A DNA stretch of 64,000 nt from Glomus cerebriforme (taxonomy: Eukaryota; Glomeromycota; Glomeromycetes; Glomerales; Glomeraceae), in the NCBI GenBank assembly GCA_003550305.1, contig QKYT01000113.1:122988-186987 (forward strand). Direction: 5' to 3'. Shown in pieces: positions 1 to 12,120 of this stretch (position 1 is its first letter; each line of letters starts with the position of its first letter). The position numbers and the translations under genes are program-made. The notes below the pieces were generated by a model. That model was not told where the DNA came from and ran no database searches. It saw only the letters and a list, made by a program, of their open reading frames with translations.

Positions 1-840
1 CTAGTAATATAAATGATAAAAAAATAAAAAAAAATGCGTATTTACTTTTACTATATTTACACGTATTGTTATTTTTTATTGTGTTTAACTTGATTAATTA
101 AAATCCTATAAATAAATAAATAAATTTCTATAAATAAAAATTTATTATCTGGACCTATTTTTCGAGGTTGTTACAAATAAGATATATAACAGGATGTTAC
201 AAATAAATTTATCCATATCTTATTAATATATTAAAAAGTGTTAAAAATAAAATTATCAATACTGAGTATAAGGAACATATTTAATTATTATAAGATATTA
301 ATAAAATAAGTAATAGAATTTATTTTTACTAGAAAATGGAAACCATTTTAAGTCTAAAGTGCATATTTTTATTTTTATTTTTTTTTAGTAATAAATATTT
401 ATTTATTATCAATCAATCAAATTTAAGGCATATGACTGGACAAATGAAAATTGTCACATGATCATAATAGTTATTATCTCATATAAAAATATACATATAG
501 TCCTTCGCTTCACTCTGAACAATTATTTTTATTATTTGTTAAAAATGATAAATATAAGTAATGAGTATAATATGATTGAATTAAATAGTTATATACTAAT
601 GAGAGTTCTTTTTAATTATACTTATATTATTGATTATAGAAGTAAAAAAATGTTAGCAATTACTGATTAAGCGAAAAGGTCCTTTTACTTGTGCAAGAAT
701 AATATTTTATAATTATATTAACTTACTTCTATTTTTAGATTTATTATTCTTATAATGAGTTCATATCATTGATAGATGTAAATGAATTATAAACTGAAAG
801 AATTCTACTTCTAATAATATAGCTATTTTAAAAAGTACTA
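1..840. other. AT-rich DNA without a recognisable gene
   Basis: Long A/T runs and short direct repeats such as taaataaataaat near 110. Short open frames, for example 458-670, show no domain, no codon bias and no splice context. I see nothing functional here. Confidence 0.6.
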
Positions 841-849
841 TTAAAACAG

Positions 850-1318
850 AAGAACACCAGTCTACGATTATATATTTACAAAGATTTGTGAAGCTAGAGT
901 TGAGAATTTATTACAAGATAATCCATTATTCAATAGTATAATTGATCTTAGTTTAGATAAATACCAATTATTGAAAAATAATCATATTGATCTTATAGTA
1001 TAAAACAAATTAATTTTATTATTAATAGAAGATATATTTGATATACTAAATGCTTTTTATAATTTCACTAAGGAAAAAAAACAGGTATAAGAAAATTGAT
1101 TAAAAATACTGAAATAAAAAATGTATGTGCTGATTTCATATTAAAAAGAAAAGAATTACTATATGATTTCTTATTCTGTAATACAGTAAATAATCATCAG
1201 ATAAAAATAGTAAAATTTAAAAACCCTTCACAAGTAAAAACTTTATTAATTATTACTCAAGAATATACAGTCAAAACAAAGATAATACATATTGCATGTA
1301 GGGTTGTAAAATTACACT
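850..1318 (+). pseudogene. Possible decayed coding relic of unknown family
   Basis: Between about 850 and 1070 one plus frame reads like a degenerate protein with regular Leu/Ile/Asp spacing (segments such as ENLLQDNPLFNSIIDLSLD) interrupted by a stop. After a frame change a second stretch (about 1096-1318) reads KNVCADFILKRKELLYDF and ends at a stop. The two pieces look like consecutive parts of one old protein. I do not recognise the family. The alternative is chance open frames in AT-rich DNA. Confidence 0.3.
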
Positions 1319-1329
1319 AATTTTGAGAA

Positions 1330-2100
1330 TTTTGATGTAACTTACATGTAATTTATACTAAATATTATATCAATTATAATCATATAAATTGTAAAATATA
1401 TTGTTTTAATATTTTAATAATATACAATAATTTAAATCAGAGCAGTTTTAAAAATTCTTTATATATTGAATATGTTATACAAAAATTCTTGTATTTTAAA
1501 ATGTAATTTTACAACCCTAATTGCATGTTACAATTATTTGTTTATATTATCACAATTGTAAAGGGATATCACGTTTACTCTATTACAGGTGGAAGATGAA
1601 AATAATCTTTCTTTAGATTAAATATACCCGTAATTTTGAAAAGAAGCAAAATTACTTTGATAAAGTTATCTTAGACCTACTGGTGAAATAGGATGAGAAA
1701 TAGGATCACTATTACTAAACTGATTGATATAATCCTATATATATCCAGTTTGAGAGGTCTTATTCTGTCCATAAAGAACAGAGTCTTAATATACACAATT
1801 TAAAGTTATCTTTGCCTCGTAGTAAAAACTACCACTTTTATTAATGGAAAAATTATAACCTTTTTTTAATACTATTTTCTCTATTTTACTAATATCTTTT
1901 CTACCTAATACTATACTATTCCTTTACCTATCTACCAAGAGCTTCATTGGACACCTTTCCTTATTTTTTATTATTCAAAAATAAAATATCACCTTACTTC
2001 CAATCTGAACCTTTAAATTATTGGTAATAGCCTTCAAATTAGTTTATATTAACTTATTTTATTTATTTTATTTATTATATATATTATATATAAAATTACT
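1330..2100. other. AT-rich intergenic DNA
   Basis: No supported gene. The phrase 'gtaaaattacaccaa/acaaccctaa' occurs in inverted form near 1300-1320 and 1500-1525 (gggttgtaaaattacact and gtaattttacaacccta), so about 1300-1525 may be a small inverted-repeat element. Otherwise I see only A/T runs. Confidence 0.4.
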
Positions 2101-2104
2101 ATGA

Positions 2105-2489
2105 ATCACTACTGGTGATTATCATTGGTAATCACGTGACTTTATATATGTAATAATTCATTATACTGTGTTATATCCCAGTTTTCAATTTTTACTATTT
2201 ATTTTAGGAACTTAGAATTTTTTTGAGATGTGAAAGTCTATTTATCATATATTAGTTATCATATCCTTAATTTTGGCCAAAACTTTAATGCTGGCCAGAA
2301 TATCCTTTTATGAATACTTAGGTAACATTATACAATCCAAAAAAAGGCAATTTTATTTCTCTTTAAAATTGAAATTTGGGTTATACAAAATCCCAAAAAA
2401 GGAAATTATTTTATTAATCACTTAAATTTTAGCTGGAATTACCAGAATTACCAAATTTGAAAACACCGGTAATGATCACCAGCAGTAAT
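2105..2489. mobile_element. MITE-like element, GGCCA family
   Basis: The left end reads ATCACTACTGGTGATTATC. The reverse complement of the right end reads ATTACTGCTGGTGATCATTA, giving imperfect terminal inverted repeats of about 20-25 bp. The interior contains the motif ttttggccaaaa and ctggccagaat. Both ends resemble those of the element at 12739-13063, and the interior motif recurs at 20389 and 48594. No coding capacity and no clear target-site duplication. Confidence 0.55.
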
Positions 2490-2584
2490 AAATAGCAACT
2501 CCTATTATATATATTATATTTAGTTTATTTATTATTTATTTTATTTTCTTAATATTTATTTTTATATAAAAGCATTAGTTTTAG

Positions 2585-2908
2585 AATTACCGTATATCAC
2601 GGGCCATAGTACCCCCTCTATGCATAGTACCCCTCTTGAAAAATTTAATAGAATTGTATAGTATCCGGGGGGATATTTTACAATTATCTCGTGATCCAGT
2701 GATCAGATTTGAGCCATCTTTTTTTTGTTTGATAGCTCTCATTGAGCTCTTCATAATAAAAAAAGATCGTTCAAATTGGACCAGTATATCGTGAGATATT
2801 CGCAAAAAACGGAATTTTTAGGTTTTATTTAGTACCCGGGGGTACAGGGTCAAACCCCCAATTTTTGCAAGATACCCGGGGTACTGTGGCCCGCTATATA
2901 CGGTAATT
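2585..2908. mobile_element. 324-bp TIR element (MITE) with GGGCCA..AGTACCCC ends
   Basis: The first bases are AATTACCGTATA followed by GGGCCATAGTACCCC. The reverse complement of the last bases is AATTACCGTATA followed by GGGCCACAGTACCCC, so the TIRs are about 31 bp with only a few mismatches. Inside are further GTACCC(G) runs, such as gtacccgggggtac near 2831. The element is more GC-rich than its surroundings. An open frame at 2587-2805 (minus) lies wholly inside and is treated as chance. The target-site duplication is not obvious; the flanks share only AG. Confidence 0.8.
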
Positions 2909-4334
2909 AGTTAGAGTCATTATCAGTAATTTTAAATAGAATTAGATAATTTAGCTATTAACTTATAAATAAAGCCTAAACACTTTTACCTTTACGTATT
3001 TTTGTTAATTATAAGAATCAATTGTATATTAATTTGAATTATAAAATTATAATAAACTTATATCAAACTGTATGTTCAAATCTTTATCAATTCATATATA
3101 CATTGTATAAATATATAAATATATACTTATTTTTGGATTTTCTAAATATCTGAAAAGATTACTTTAGATTTTTCCTAGTTAGTTATTTGTATTCATATAT
3201 GATGCTGACAATTTAGTACTTTTTATAAGGCCTCAATAATATATATTACTTTGGATAATATATGCTATTTTATTATTGTGAAGATTCAGATAAAGTAGAT
3301 AATTATAAAGATAAATATTTAATAGGAATATCTAATATAGAACTCAGAGGTTACTATTAAATTTACTATTCTCCAATCCAAATTACTGATTTAATTGTAC
3401 CTTTCTTACAATTTTAGAATTAGATTACTATTATTATGATGAACTTTGTACTGGATATACTTTTTCTGCATTTAATATAATTTTACAATTTATCAAATTG
3501 CAACTTTTAAATAATTATCTAAAATAGGGATAACTCTTCTTACTGATCCTTATACCCATTTTTTCTAAAAGATTTGAAAATAAATTATTCCAAATATTTA
3601 CATAATAAACCTAATAAATAATCTGTTAATTTTATAAATTTTTATTATTAATTTTAATTATAAAAATTGAAATTATAATAATTATAAATCATATGATTTG
3701 TCCAAAACTGTTTAATGAAAAAAAAGTTTTAATTTTGGATAGGTTTTGGATAGTTTTGGATAAATGTCCAAAACTCTTGAATTGTCCAATTGCCTAATAC
3801 TAGATTTAATGCAGTAGGAAAAATTTTTTTTTTGAAAATAAAGTTTGGTATTTATCCTTAATAAATTTATAATTTATCTTTGTAGTAAAAAAGTAAAAGA
3901 AAAGATTTTTTTTTAAGATATTAAACTGAAAACTAGGTTATTTGACATTACATTCTGACATATTAGATTATGATGGTAGTCTTATCCATTTATAATAATT
4001 AATTTGAGTTTTTTGTTTTTATATATTATTGGACATTTATAATACAAGAAATAGAGAGGTATCAGAAAATTGATCAACAGCTAATTACCTATTAGTGATT
4101 AGTTCTCTTGTTATTAATTTCTTATTTTAGCTCCTTAAGATAATGTAATATATTATTATTAGAAAATTAAAAAAAAGTAGATAAGAAGATATAGGTGTAG
4201 AGTCAGATACATTTATACAGATTTTAGGAAAAAGAAGAAACATTATTTAAAATATTTTTCTTTTATAATAGGTATATTAAGAATTAAGATTTTTAAAAAG
4301 AGATTGAATAGATGTACTTAATGCTGATCAATGT
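2909..4334. other. AT-rich intergenic DNA
   Basis: No supported gene. Around 3435-3490 a plus frame reads DYYYYDELCTGYTFSAFN, which could be a short relic of a coding sequence, but it is bounded by stops on both sides. Around 3690-3790 the phrase 'ttttggataggttttggata / tgtccaaaac' is repeated and inverted. Confidence 0.4.
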
Positions 4335-5776
4335 GCCATACTTAAGGTTACTTGCCGAAACTAGGAGGTTTTGGCAGGATGGCATATGTGAAACTGCTGA
4401 AACTAGTTTTGCAAAATCGCACTAAAATGCCAAAATGCTGAAACCACCAAAACTGTTTCGCATTTCACTGATTTCAGCGTAATATATCATATGATATACA
4501 TATAGTTTTGACATCGGTATCAGTCAAGTGACTTACTGATCTGATTTATCAATCTGACAATCTGATCGGTTGATCATAATTTTAAAAAAAAAGTCTTAAA
4601 AAAAATGACTTTTATTATTTATTTTTTTTCTTTAGAGACATGGATTCCATTGGAACGAATTAAGGATAATTTTCTGGATGAGTTTTGGCAAATTTAAGTA
4701 AGCCAAGTTTGTCCTTTCTTAGAGCGAAGCATGCAGTAAGTTAGGTTTAGGTGGGTGTATAATATGAAATGGCATTATAAAACAATACTAACAAACTCTT
4801 TTTTTTTATTTTTTTTTTAGATTTTTGGCTTTCTTTTGAAGTAAAATATGCGGTAAGTGAAGTTTGGGTGGGTGTATAATATGAAATGGCATTATAAAAC
4901 AATACTAATGAACTCTTTTTTTTTATTTTTTTTAGATTTCTGGCTTTTTCTTGAAGTGAAATATGTGATAAGTAAAGTTTGAGTGGGTGTATAATATAAA
5001 ATGGCATTATAAAATAATACTAACAACATTCCTTTTTTATTTTTTTAGATTTCTGGCTTTCTCTTGAAGTAGAATATGCGGGTAGGTGTTTGAATAGGTA
5101 TATGGTTGCGTAATGAAGTTATGAAACAACACTAACTCCATTCTGCTTTCATTTTTAGATTTCTGACTTTCTCTTGAAGTATGCGGGTAGATGTTATTGG
5201 GTGGTATGCTGTTGTATAATGGGAAATATTAACATCATTTTTCTTTTATTTTTAGGTAAAGATGTGTTGTATGTTTTCAATATTAAAGAAACGTAGACTT
5301 TGAATGTAAGTTAGAGGGAGAGGGGAAGTATTTCTTAAAATTTTAAAGAAACATATTAATATTTCTTTCTTTGTTTTATTTTTTTAGGTTGTCAGATTTT
5401 TGGATAATGGAAAGTTATACTTAATTGTGTTAAAGAAATATATATATTTTTTTTACTTTTAGGACATGAACTTAAAGGCATATCATTGATTAGAGATTTT
5501 TATTGTTATTACAATAAAATAAAAATATTACAAATAATACAATAAAACAATATAACAGAATGTCAGTTTTTAATTACATGTAAATGAAAAAATAAGGAAT
5601 GCTGAAACTATGCCAAAACTTATATAAAATATTACTATTTATTATGCCAAAACTATGGATAAATAAGGTTTCGCAGTTTTGGTAGGTTTCGGCATTTCAG
5701 CATTTCACTACTATATAAGAGTTTTAGCATTTCGTGTTAGGCCAGATGGGTTTCGGCAAGCAACCTTAGCCATACT
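4335..5776. mobile_element. hAT-like non-autonomous DNA transposon with 8-bp target-site duplication
   Basis: The element spans 4343-5768 (1426 bp). Its ends are TAAGGTTACTTGCCGAAAC on the left and, as reverse complement, TAAGGTTGCTTGCCGAAAC on the right, a 19-bp TIR with one mismatch. It is flanked by identical 8-bp direct repeats GCCATACT at 4335-4342 and 5769-5776. Eight-base duplications are typical of the hAT superfamily. Subterminal regions (4380-4480 and 5600-5740) are full of short repeats resembling GAAATGCTGAAAC in both orientations, as expected for hAT transposase-binding sites. No transposase reading frame is visible; the interior is mostly a minisatellite (4720-5250). Confidence 0.82.
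4720..5250. repeat. Degenerate minisatellite inside the hAT-like element
   Basis: About five diverged units of roughly 100-120 bp. Each has the order agatttctggctttctcttg, aagtaaaatatgcggtaag, gtgggtgtataatatgaaa, tggcattataaaacaatac, then a T-rich stretch. Units begin near 4720, 4820, 4936, 5048 and 5158, the last two shortened. A minus-strand frame at 4747-5007 is created by the repeat (its protein repeats the phrase FYNAISYYTPT) and is not a gene. Confidence 0.7.
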
Positions 5777-6089
5777 TGCATGCATGTAAATAGTTATCTT
5801 AATTCAATAGAGAAAAATCTGTCTAATATCATTAGAAATTAGCCTATATAGAAGGATAACTACTAGGTATATTTATAGTATAGTTTTTAGATATGGGTTA
5901 TAAATGAAACAGTATAAGCAGTTAGCTTAATTCAACTAAAACATCTATAATGCTATTAGAAATTAACTTGATAAAGTAGAGGAATAGATATAAGATTGCT
6001 TGTCTAAACTTTTCTAAAATCTTACACTTAGTTTCACCAAATTTTACTATAGTTTTATTATAATTTCACAGAGTTTCACCAGTTTTACC

Positions 6090-8065
6090 AAAATAATTAG
6101 TGAAAAGAATTTAAATAATGTCATTCAACAATTCAAAAAATATACAAAACCTATTAAAAATGATGCATATCAAATGCTTACTGACCTATACTTGAAAAAA
6201 AATAATGATTCAAGATGGATCATAAAGTCATGCTTTGATTATAGTGAAAGAAGATTAAATTCATTATTCTGGATGACACCTGATCAAGTTAATACTTATG
6301 GGAGATATAAAGATGTTGTGATTGTTAATACGACATCTAAAACTAATTAATTTGATATGATATTAATGCTAGTTATAGTAATTAATAATAATTTTAGAAA
6401 TCTCATAGTAGTTGCAGCAATTTTAAAAGATGAAACAGAAGTAACTTTTGCGTGAGTTTTATAAGAATTAAAAAATTCTTGTGATTTTATACTAACAGTC
6501 CTGTATTCTAATGCTGATTTAGCCTTAATATTAGCCATAAAAATGAATTATCTGGAAATGTAATATTTTTATTATATCTTTCATATAGATTATTTAAATC
6601 TAAGAAAGAAGTTTAAAGGAAAGTTACATAATCAATTTGAACCTTTTCGTGCTAAATTCTTGAAAATGCATAATTTACTATATTATAAAATATTTGAAAT
6701 AAAATGGAACGTGCTTATTAGTGAATTTCTGGTTTATGAACAATATCTTACAAAAGCTTTATATCTTTGTAAGAGTAGTTGGGCTCATTATACTGTCAAT
6801 TATAATTTCACAGAAGAAATTCAAAGTACACAATATGTAAAATCTACCAATAAAATAATCAAAGATAGATTAAATAGATCTTCATGCCTAACTGATATTA
6901 TTAGAGAAATTCAAAGAATATTTGATTAATAATCAAAAAAAGCAATATTAACTGAATGTAAAAATGAAATTTTTACTAGAGGAATACCATCAATAATGAA
7001 AAAATATTTTTTAGAACTTGATAAAATTCTGTGAAAGTATTTAACACCACAAATTCTTCAAAAATAATGTGATCAAATAGCTCAATCATTATACTATGAT
7101 GCAGAATTAATTAAAAATTAGTTACCACTTTTGGAAGTAAGTAAGTATATTACTGATAATTAATAAGGGAAAATTAGTATCTATTAATAGAAATAACAAA
7201 GACAATTATCAAAAAAATACTTTTTTTTTTGTAGATATTGGATAATTCTTATCAACAAGAAATGGTCAGAGAAGATGATTATGATCAACCTCAATCTCTA
7301 TTTTTTTTATTAATCGAAAAAATAACTCATAATAGTATTTGGCAAGTATGAAAAATAACTAGACATTGTGGATAAAAATTAGAATCACAATATATTATTT
7401 TGCTTGATGATGGATTATATTTATATATCTGTCTTTGGCTTATCAATAGAGGAATGAATTATGTGTAGGTATTTTTTTTGAGTTATGTCCTATTCAATTT
7501 ATATACAGTTCTATATATCTCTTATTTCTTGATGATGATAAATTATAACAAGTATAATAATTGAATAATATAAGAAACTAATATTCTAAATTGAAGAAAA
7601 TGAATTAGAAGGCCTTCAATTATCATTTTAATATCTTGCAAATTTTAGGCAAACTCTTAATATCATACAACCTCAAGGTCTTAAACAAAAATATGGATTT
7701 AGTATGGAATATACTAAAAAGATATTTGATTTGGCTATTTAAGCTAATAAACTCAATGAATTTGTTAATCAAATTAAATATTTTATTAAAAGTATAGAAG
7801 CGGAACTATCTGATCAACAGAAAAATATGATTTCTATACATATTAATGATCCATTATAGGTGAGATATAAAGGTCAATAACCTAATAGATATAAGTCATA
7901 TGGTGAATCTCAAAAAAAAAAAAGTAAGGTATATTCAAGATATAACTAATTTACTAATAAAGATTATGAAGAAAAAGTTGTAGTAAATTAAAAGGGCAAA
8001 AAAAGAGAAAAATGTTATAAAAATTATAATTAAGTTGGCCATTATGCTTTAAGATATCTGAATAA
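6090..8065 (+). pseudogene. Relic of a MULE/FAR1-type transposase with zinc-knuckle tail
   Basis: Read through its stops, one plus-strand protein of about 600 residues can be followed with a few frame changes. It has the FAR1/MULE core: FWMTPDQVNTYGRYKDVV near 6270-6320, then SNADLA near 6507, a FHIDYLNLRKKFKGKL stretch near 6580-6630, and EIQSTQYVKSTNKIIKDRL near 6820-6875. It ends with a zinc-knuckle-like CYKNYNxxGHYALRY near 8010-8055, with two of the Cys positions changed. In-frame stops lie mostly where the family would have Trp or Gln (for example 6453, 7032, 7065, 7119), that is TGG or CAA/CAG changed by G-to-A or C-to-T. The usual first catalytic Asp (NDNT) reads as Asn. The element is dead. 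I found no TIRs for it. Confidence 0.75.
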
Positions 8066-10079
8066 TTAAAGATCAAAAAATTTGTAGCAAATTTTTTTTA
8101 TGAATGTTTATCTGTACTGTTAGTATTAGTAATAAATTATGTGATAGTAAAGTTTAATGATTAATAGTAATACAAGATTAAAGAAATCACTTATATTTTT
8201 TTTTATTTTTTTTTCTTATGGAAATGTCATATGTATTTTAATTGGATTCATATAGCATTTGTCATGGATATATTACATATATTTTAATTAGTTTTATAGC
8301 ATTTATCGCAAGTATGTCATAGGTATATTATGGATATATCATGTGTATTTTAATTGGATTTATAGGTTATATCATGATAAGAATTTAGATTGAATAATCA
8401 GGTTGATTTAATTAAGCTTTTTTTTTAATTTAGATACTATAGTAATTTGTTACATCATTTGATAAAAGTAGATGACTAATTTAATAAAGACAAATTTGAA
8501 AAATAAACTAATTAATTCGATACATCAAATACAAATATGATTTTTTTATCTTTAAAGCCATTTAAAGATATAGTTTTTTTTTGAATTTTCTATCAAATTC
8601 ATCAAATTCATCAAATTCAAATATTTTTTATTAAAATTTTCTTTGAGAAACTACTAACATGTGGAAAAAGATTAATTATGAATGTTAATCAATAAACGAA
8701 AAGAGATAAATGCATATTATCATTCTCTTGAACTGAGAGAAAAATTTTTTTTTGAAAAGAATTTGCAAGTAAAATTAATTTGAAATTTAATACGAGATAT
8801 TTGGGAAGTACTATTAGTAAAAAATTTTAAGATCTAGTATGAGATTTTAATATAAATAAAATATTCATTAACTTTCATAACTTATTATCTTTTAGCTATA
8901 AATAATTAATCTTAACTATTCTATTATTTCATTAGTTAATGAATAATTACGTGAAAGGAAAAGGAAAAAAATTTACGAGGCTTAGTGAGAGGTATTATAA
9001 AGAGTTTTTAAGCATATTATTTTGGAAGAAGCTAGGTAAATATTATTAATTTTACTATTTGAATTTTAGTTATGGAGCGTAACCTCTTATATAATATTTT
9101 TAGTATTTGATTACATTAGAATTTATGAGAAGAATGTGACAATAAGAATGGCAAGTAATGATACAGTGGAAACACTTATGTTATTAAGTAAAATAGAAGA
9201 AAGTACAAATGTAATATTAAGGAATGTAGATGAAGAAAATGAAACGAAGGATAAGAAAGATTATAGAATAAAACAGGAGATGTAGTAATGCATAATAATC
9301 ATTTATTATTCAATCAATAAAGTCACTATTTTAAAATTTTTGATTTATCCTAACCTTGAATACTTTAAAAAAAAATAAATTTATATAATTATTTTTGTAA
9401 CACATTAAAAAACAATAAAAATCATATAATAAGACAATAAAAGGTAAAATCATCTGGGTGATAGTCATCTTGTATGATTTTCACTCTGGGTACAAGTTAG
9501 CAACATTCTTATTTTTTTATATAGTATATATTTTTTTAATATATTAAAATATTAAAATATATTGAAAAAGATAGAATTTAGTATTTTACTATACTTTCTA
9601 TATACATTTAGTAATATTTATTATATTTTTAGTAAATAAATTTTTTATTAAGAAAAAATTCTTAATGTAATTGATAATAATTTATTGTATTTAAATTTTG
9701 AATTGCCAAATATTAGATAAAAATTAGATATAATTTAAGCTGATTATTACCAAAAAAATCAGCAAAAATAATCTTAGTAATTTATATAGACCGGCTGCTA
9801 CTTATTAACAAATTTTTTAGATAATGATAAAATTTTGATTTTGATTAAAAAAAATTAGTATTAAAATCAATAAAATTCAACTCTATTATACAAATAACTT
9901 TTGTTATAGATTATTATTAATTAAATAGCATAATTTAACCTAAATTTGAATAGATTAAATATAGATTTAATCAGTATCAAATATAATATTTGAATATATT
10001 ATATAACTAGCATTAATATAATATTTAACATAAAATTTTTAAATTATAGTTTAAAGATAACTAACTGATTTTTATTAAT
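8066..10079. other. AT-rich intergenic DNA
   Basis: No supported gene. Near 8220-8370 the phrase 'gtcatatgtattttaattgga' with variants recurs four or five times at about 45-60 bp spacing (ttttaattggattcatagc, ttttaattagttttatagc, ttttaattggatttatagg), a weak tandem repeat. Near 9530-9600 there are simple A/T repeats. Confidence 0.45.
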
Positions 10080-10114
10080 TTAATTTATAATTACATATTT
10101 TTTTTTTTTTTTTT

Positions 10115-10709
10115 NNNNNNNNNNNNNNNNNNNNNNNNNNNNNNNNNNNNNNNNNNNNNNNNNNNNNNNNNNNNNNNNNNNNNNNNNNNNNNNNNNNNNN
10201 NNNNNNNNNNNNNNNNNNNNNNNNNNNNNNNNNNNNNNNNNNNNNNNNNNNNNNNNNNNNNNNNNNNNNNNNNNNNNNNNNNNNNNNNNNNNNNNNNNNN
10301 NNNNNNNNNNNNNNNNNNNNNNNNNNNNNNNNNNNNNNNNNNNNNNNNNNNNNNNNNNNNNNNNNNNNNNNNNNNNNNNNNNNNNNNNNNNNNNNNNNNN
10401 NNNNNNNNNNNNNNNNNNNNNNNNNNNNNNNNNNNNNNNNNNNNNNNNNNNNNNNNNNNNNNNNNNNNNNNNNNNNNNNNNNNNNNNNNNNNNNNNNNNN
10501 NNNNNNNNNNNNNNNNNNNNNNNNNNNNNNNNNNNNNNNNNNNNNNNNNNNNNNNNNNNNNNNNNNNNNNNNNNNNNNNNNNNNNNNNNNNNNNNNNNNN
10601 NNNNNNNNNNNNNNNNNNNNNNNNNNNNNNNNNNNNNNNNNNNNNNNNNNNNNNNNNNNNNNNNNNNNNNNNNNNNNNNNNNNNNNNNNNNNNNNNNNNN
10701 NNNNNNNNN
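10115..10709. other. Assembly gap (595 N)
   Basis: A run of N, preceded by an 18-base T run, suggesting the assembly broke in a homopolymer or repeat. Single Ns also occur near 10918-10921 and 10969. Confidence 0.99.
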
Positions 10710-10934
10710 TGTCTGCTTGTCTAAGACCGGATGCTTGAATTCATCAAATGGGATATCATTGTGATAGTATGAAATTTTCTTGCTGAGTGGTTTATTGGAA
10801 GATGTATTATTGTCTTGGTTCTGTATTGTGGATGATTGTAAATGGTTAGCTTCCCATTCCTTGAATAATTGGCACCGTGGAATCCAAAGTTGGTCATAAA
10901 AGGATTTAATAAAAATTNANNTGAATCTATCCAT
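10710..10934 (-). CDS. N-terminal fragment of an unrecognised protein running into the gap
   Basis: From an ATG at 10934 the minus strand is open for about 75 codons until the gap. The fragment has mixed composition (segments such as FYDQLWIPRCQLFKEWEAN and ISYYHNDIPFDEFKHPVLD), unlike the low-complexity chance frames around it. Two codons contain N. The YDQLWIPRC phrase resembles the tail of reverse-transcriptase-type ORFs in Glomeromycotina as I remember them, so this may be a retroelement piece rather than a gene start. The protein cannot be assigned. Confidence 0.4.
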
Positions 10935-11189
10935 TATCTGATATGTTATGTTGAGTGAATGTGTAATTNGATTGAGAGAGTTATGTGTGGAGGTACTGAT
11001 AATGGAGCGTAATAGGTAATATTATAATTACATATTTATTAAATGCTTAAAATATATTATTATTAGTATTTATTTAAATTATAAATAAAAATCTATCTTA
11101 TAATCTAATTATGCAATTCCAAAATTATATAATCCTATTTAAAAGAAATAAATATTATATATTTCTAAAAGAAAAAAAAATAATTTGAA

Positions 11190-12120
11190 TCTAAAGTTAT
11201 AGTTAAAGTTTAAATATCTTACAAAAAAAAAAAAAAATCAATAATTAAAGTTTAAGTATTCTACAAAAAAAAAATTTAATTCAAAGCTATGGTTAAAGTT
11301 TATAAAAAGAAAATTCTAAATCTAAATTTAAAGTTAAAGTTAAACTGGAATTAAAGCTAAAGTTTAAAACAACCTACAAAAATATAATTAAATAATCTAT
11401 AAAAAAGACTAAATAAAAAGCTGAAGTTAAAATTTAAAGTACCTATAAAAAAGATCTGAATTCAAAGCTAAAGAATTAACCTATAAAAAGAAATATTCAA
11501 AAATAAATATAGTAGAAACACTTATAAAAGAAAATTTTTAAAGAAAATATTATTATTCTGATCAGAAGTTGAATCTGCACCTTATAATTCAATCATATAC
11601 TTTATTATTAAATTTTCAGGATATAAAAGCAAAACAAATACAAAAAAAAATACCTAAGTTTAAAGTTGAAATGAAATACAGTCGTCCCCCTATATAATCA
11701 CACCCCTCGGGACTGAAAAAAAAAAGGTGTGATTATAAAAAACCTATATGATGTGACTATAGAGGAAGTTTTTTAATAATATTATTAGTAACTTGGGCCA
11801 AGCATAAATGTGCTTATAAGGGGGATGTGACTAAACAGGAGGGGTCTATAGAGGGGGATGACTGTACCTACAAAAAAAAAGAAAATACCTAAATCTGAAA
11901 TTAAAATAAAAATTTACAAAAGAAAAAAAAAATTCAAAAAATAAAGCAACTTATAAAAGAAAAAATTTATGTCTGAAGTTAAAATGAAGTAAGTATCTAT
12001 AAAAGAAAGATTCTGGAATAATTTACTGTACAAAAGTAAAAAAAAAGCCAAATAAAAAACTTACAAAAAAAAGTCTATCTAGAGTAATTAAATAAAAAAA
12101 AGTCCAACTAAATTTAGACT
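11190..12120. repeat. Degenerate A-rich tandem repeat field
   Basis: A loosely repeated phrase, AAAGCTAAAGTTTAAA followed by CCTACAAAAAA, recurs roughly every 40-60 bp with many changes (for example near 11205, 11240, 11290, 11350, 11420, 11890, 11970). It contains no coding frame. The mariner-like element at 11679-11864 has inserted into this array and splits it. Confidence 0.6.
11677..11866. mobile_element. Mariner/pogo-like MITE with TA target site
   Basis: The element body is 11679-11864 (186 bp). It starts CAGTCGTCCCCCTATATAA, and the reverse complement of its end is CAGTCATCCCCCTCTATAG. TA dinucleotides flank both ends (11677-11678 and 11865-11866), as expected for Tc1/mariner insertions. 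Internal repeats of the terminal motif (ggtgtgattata, gggggatgtgact) are visible. It has no coding capacity. Confidence 0.85.

Noticed and set aside
4747..5007. Minus-strand 86-codon frame.
   Set aside because: Produced by the minisatellite inside the hAT-like element; the protein simply repeats one phrase.
10080..10934. A 284-codon frame spanning the first gap.
   Set aside because: Only the first 75 codons are real sequence; the end is a poly-Lys artefact of the T run. The real part is listed as a fragment.
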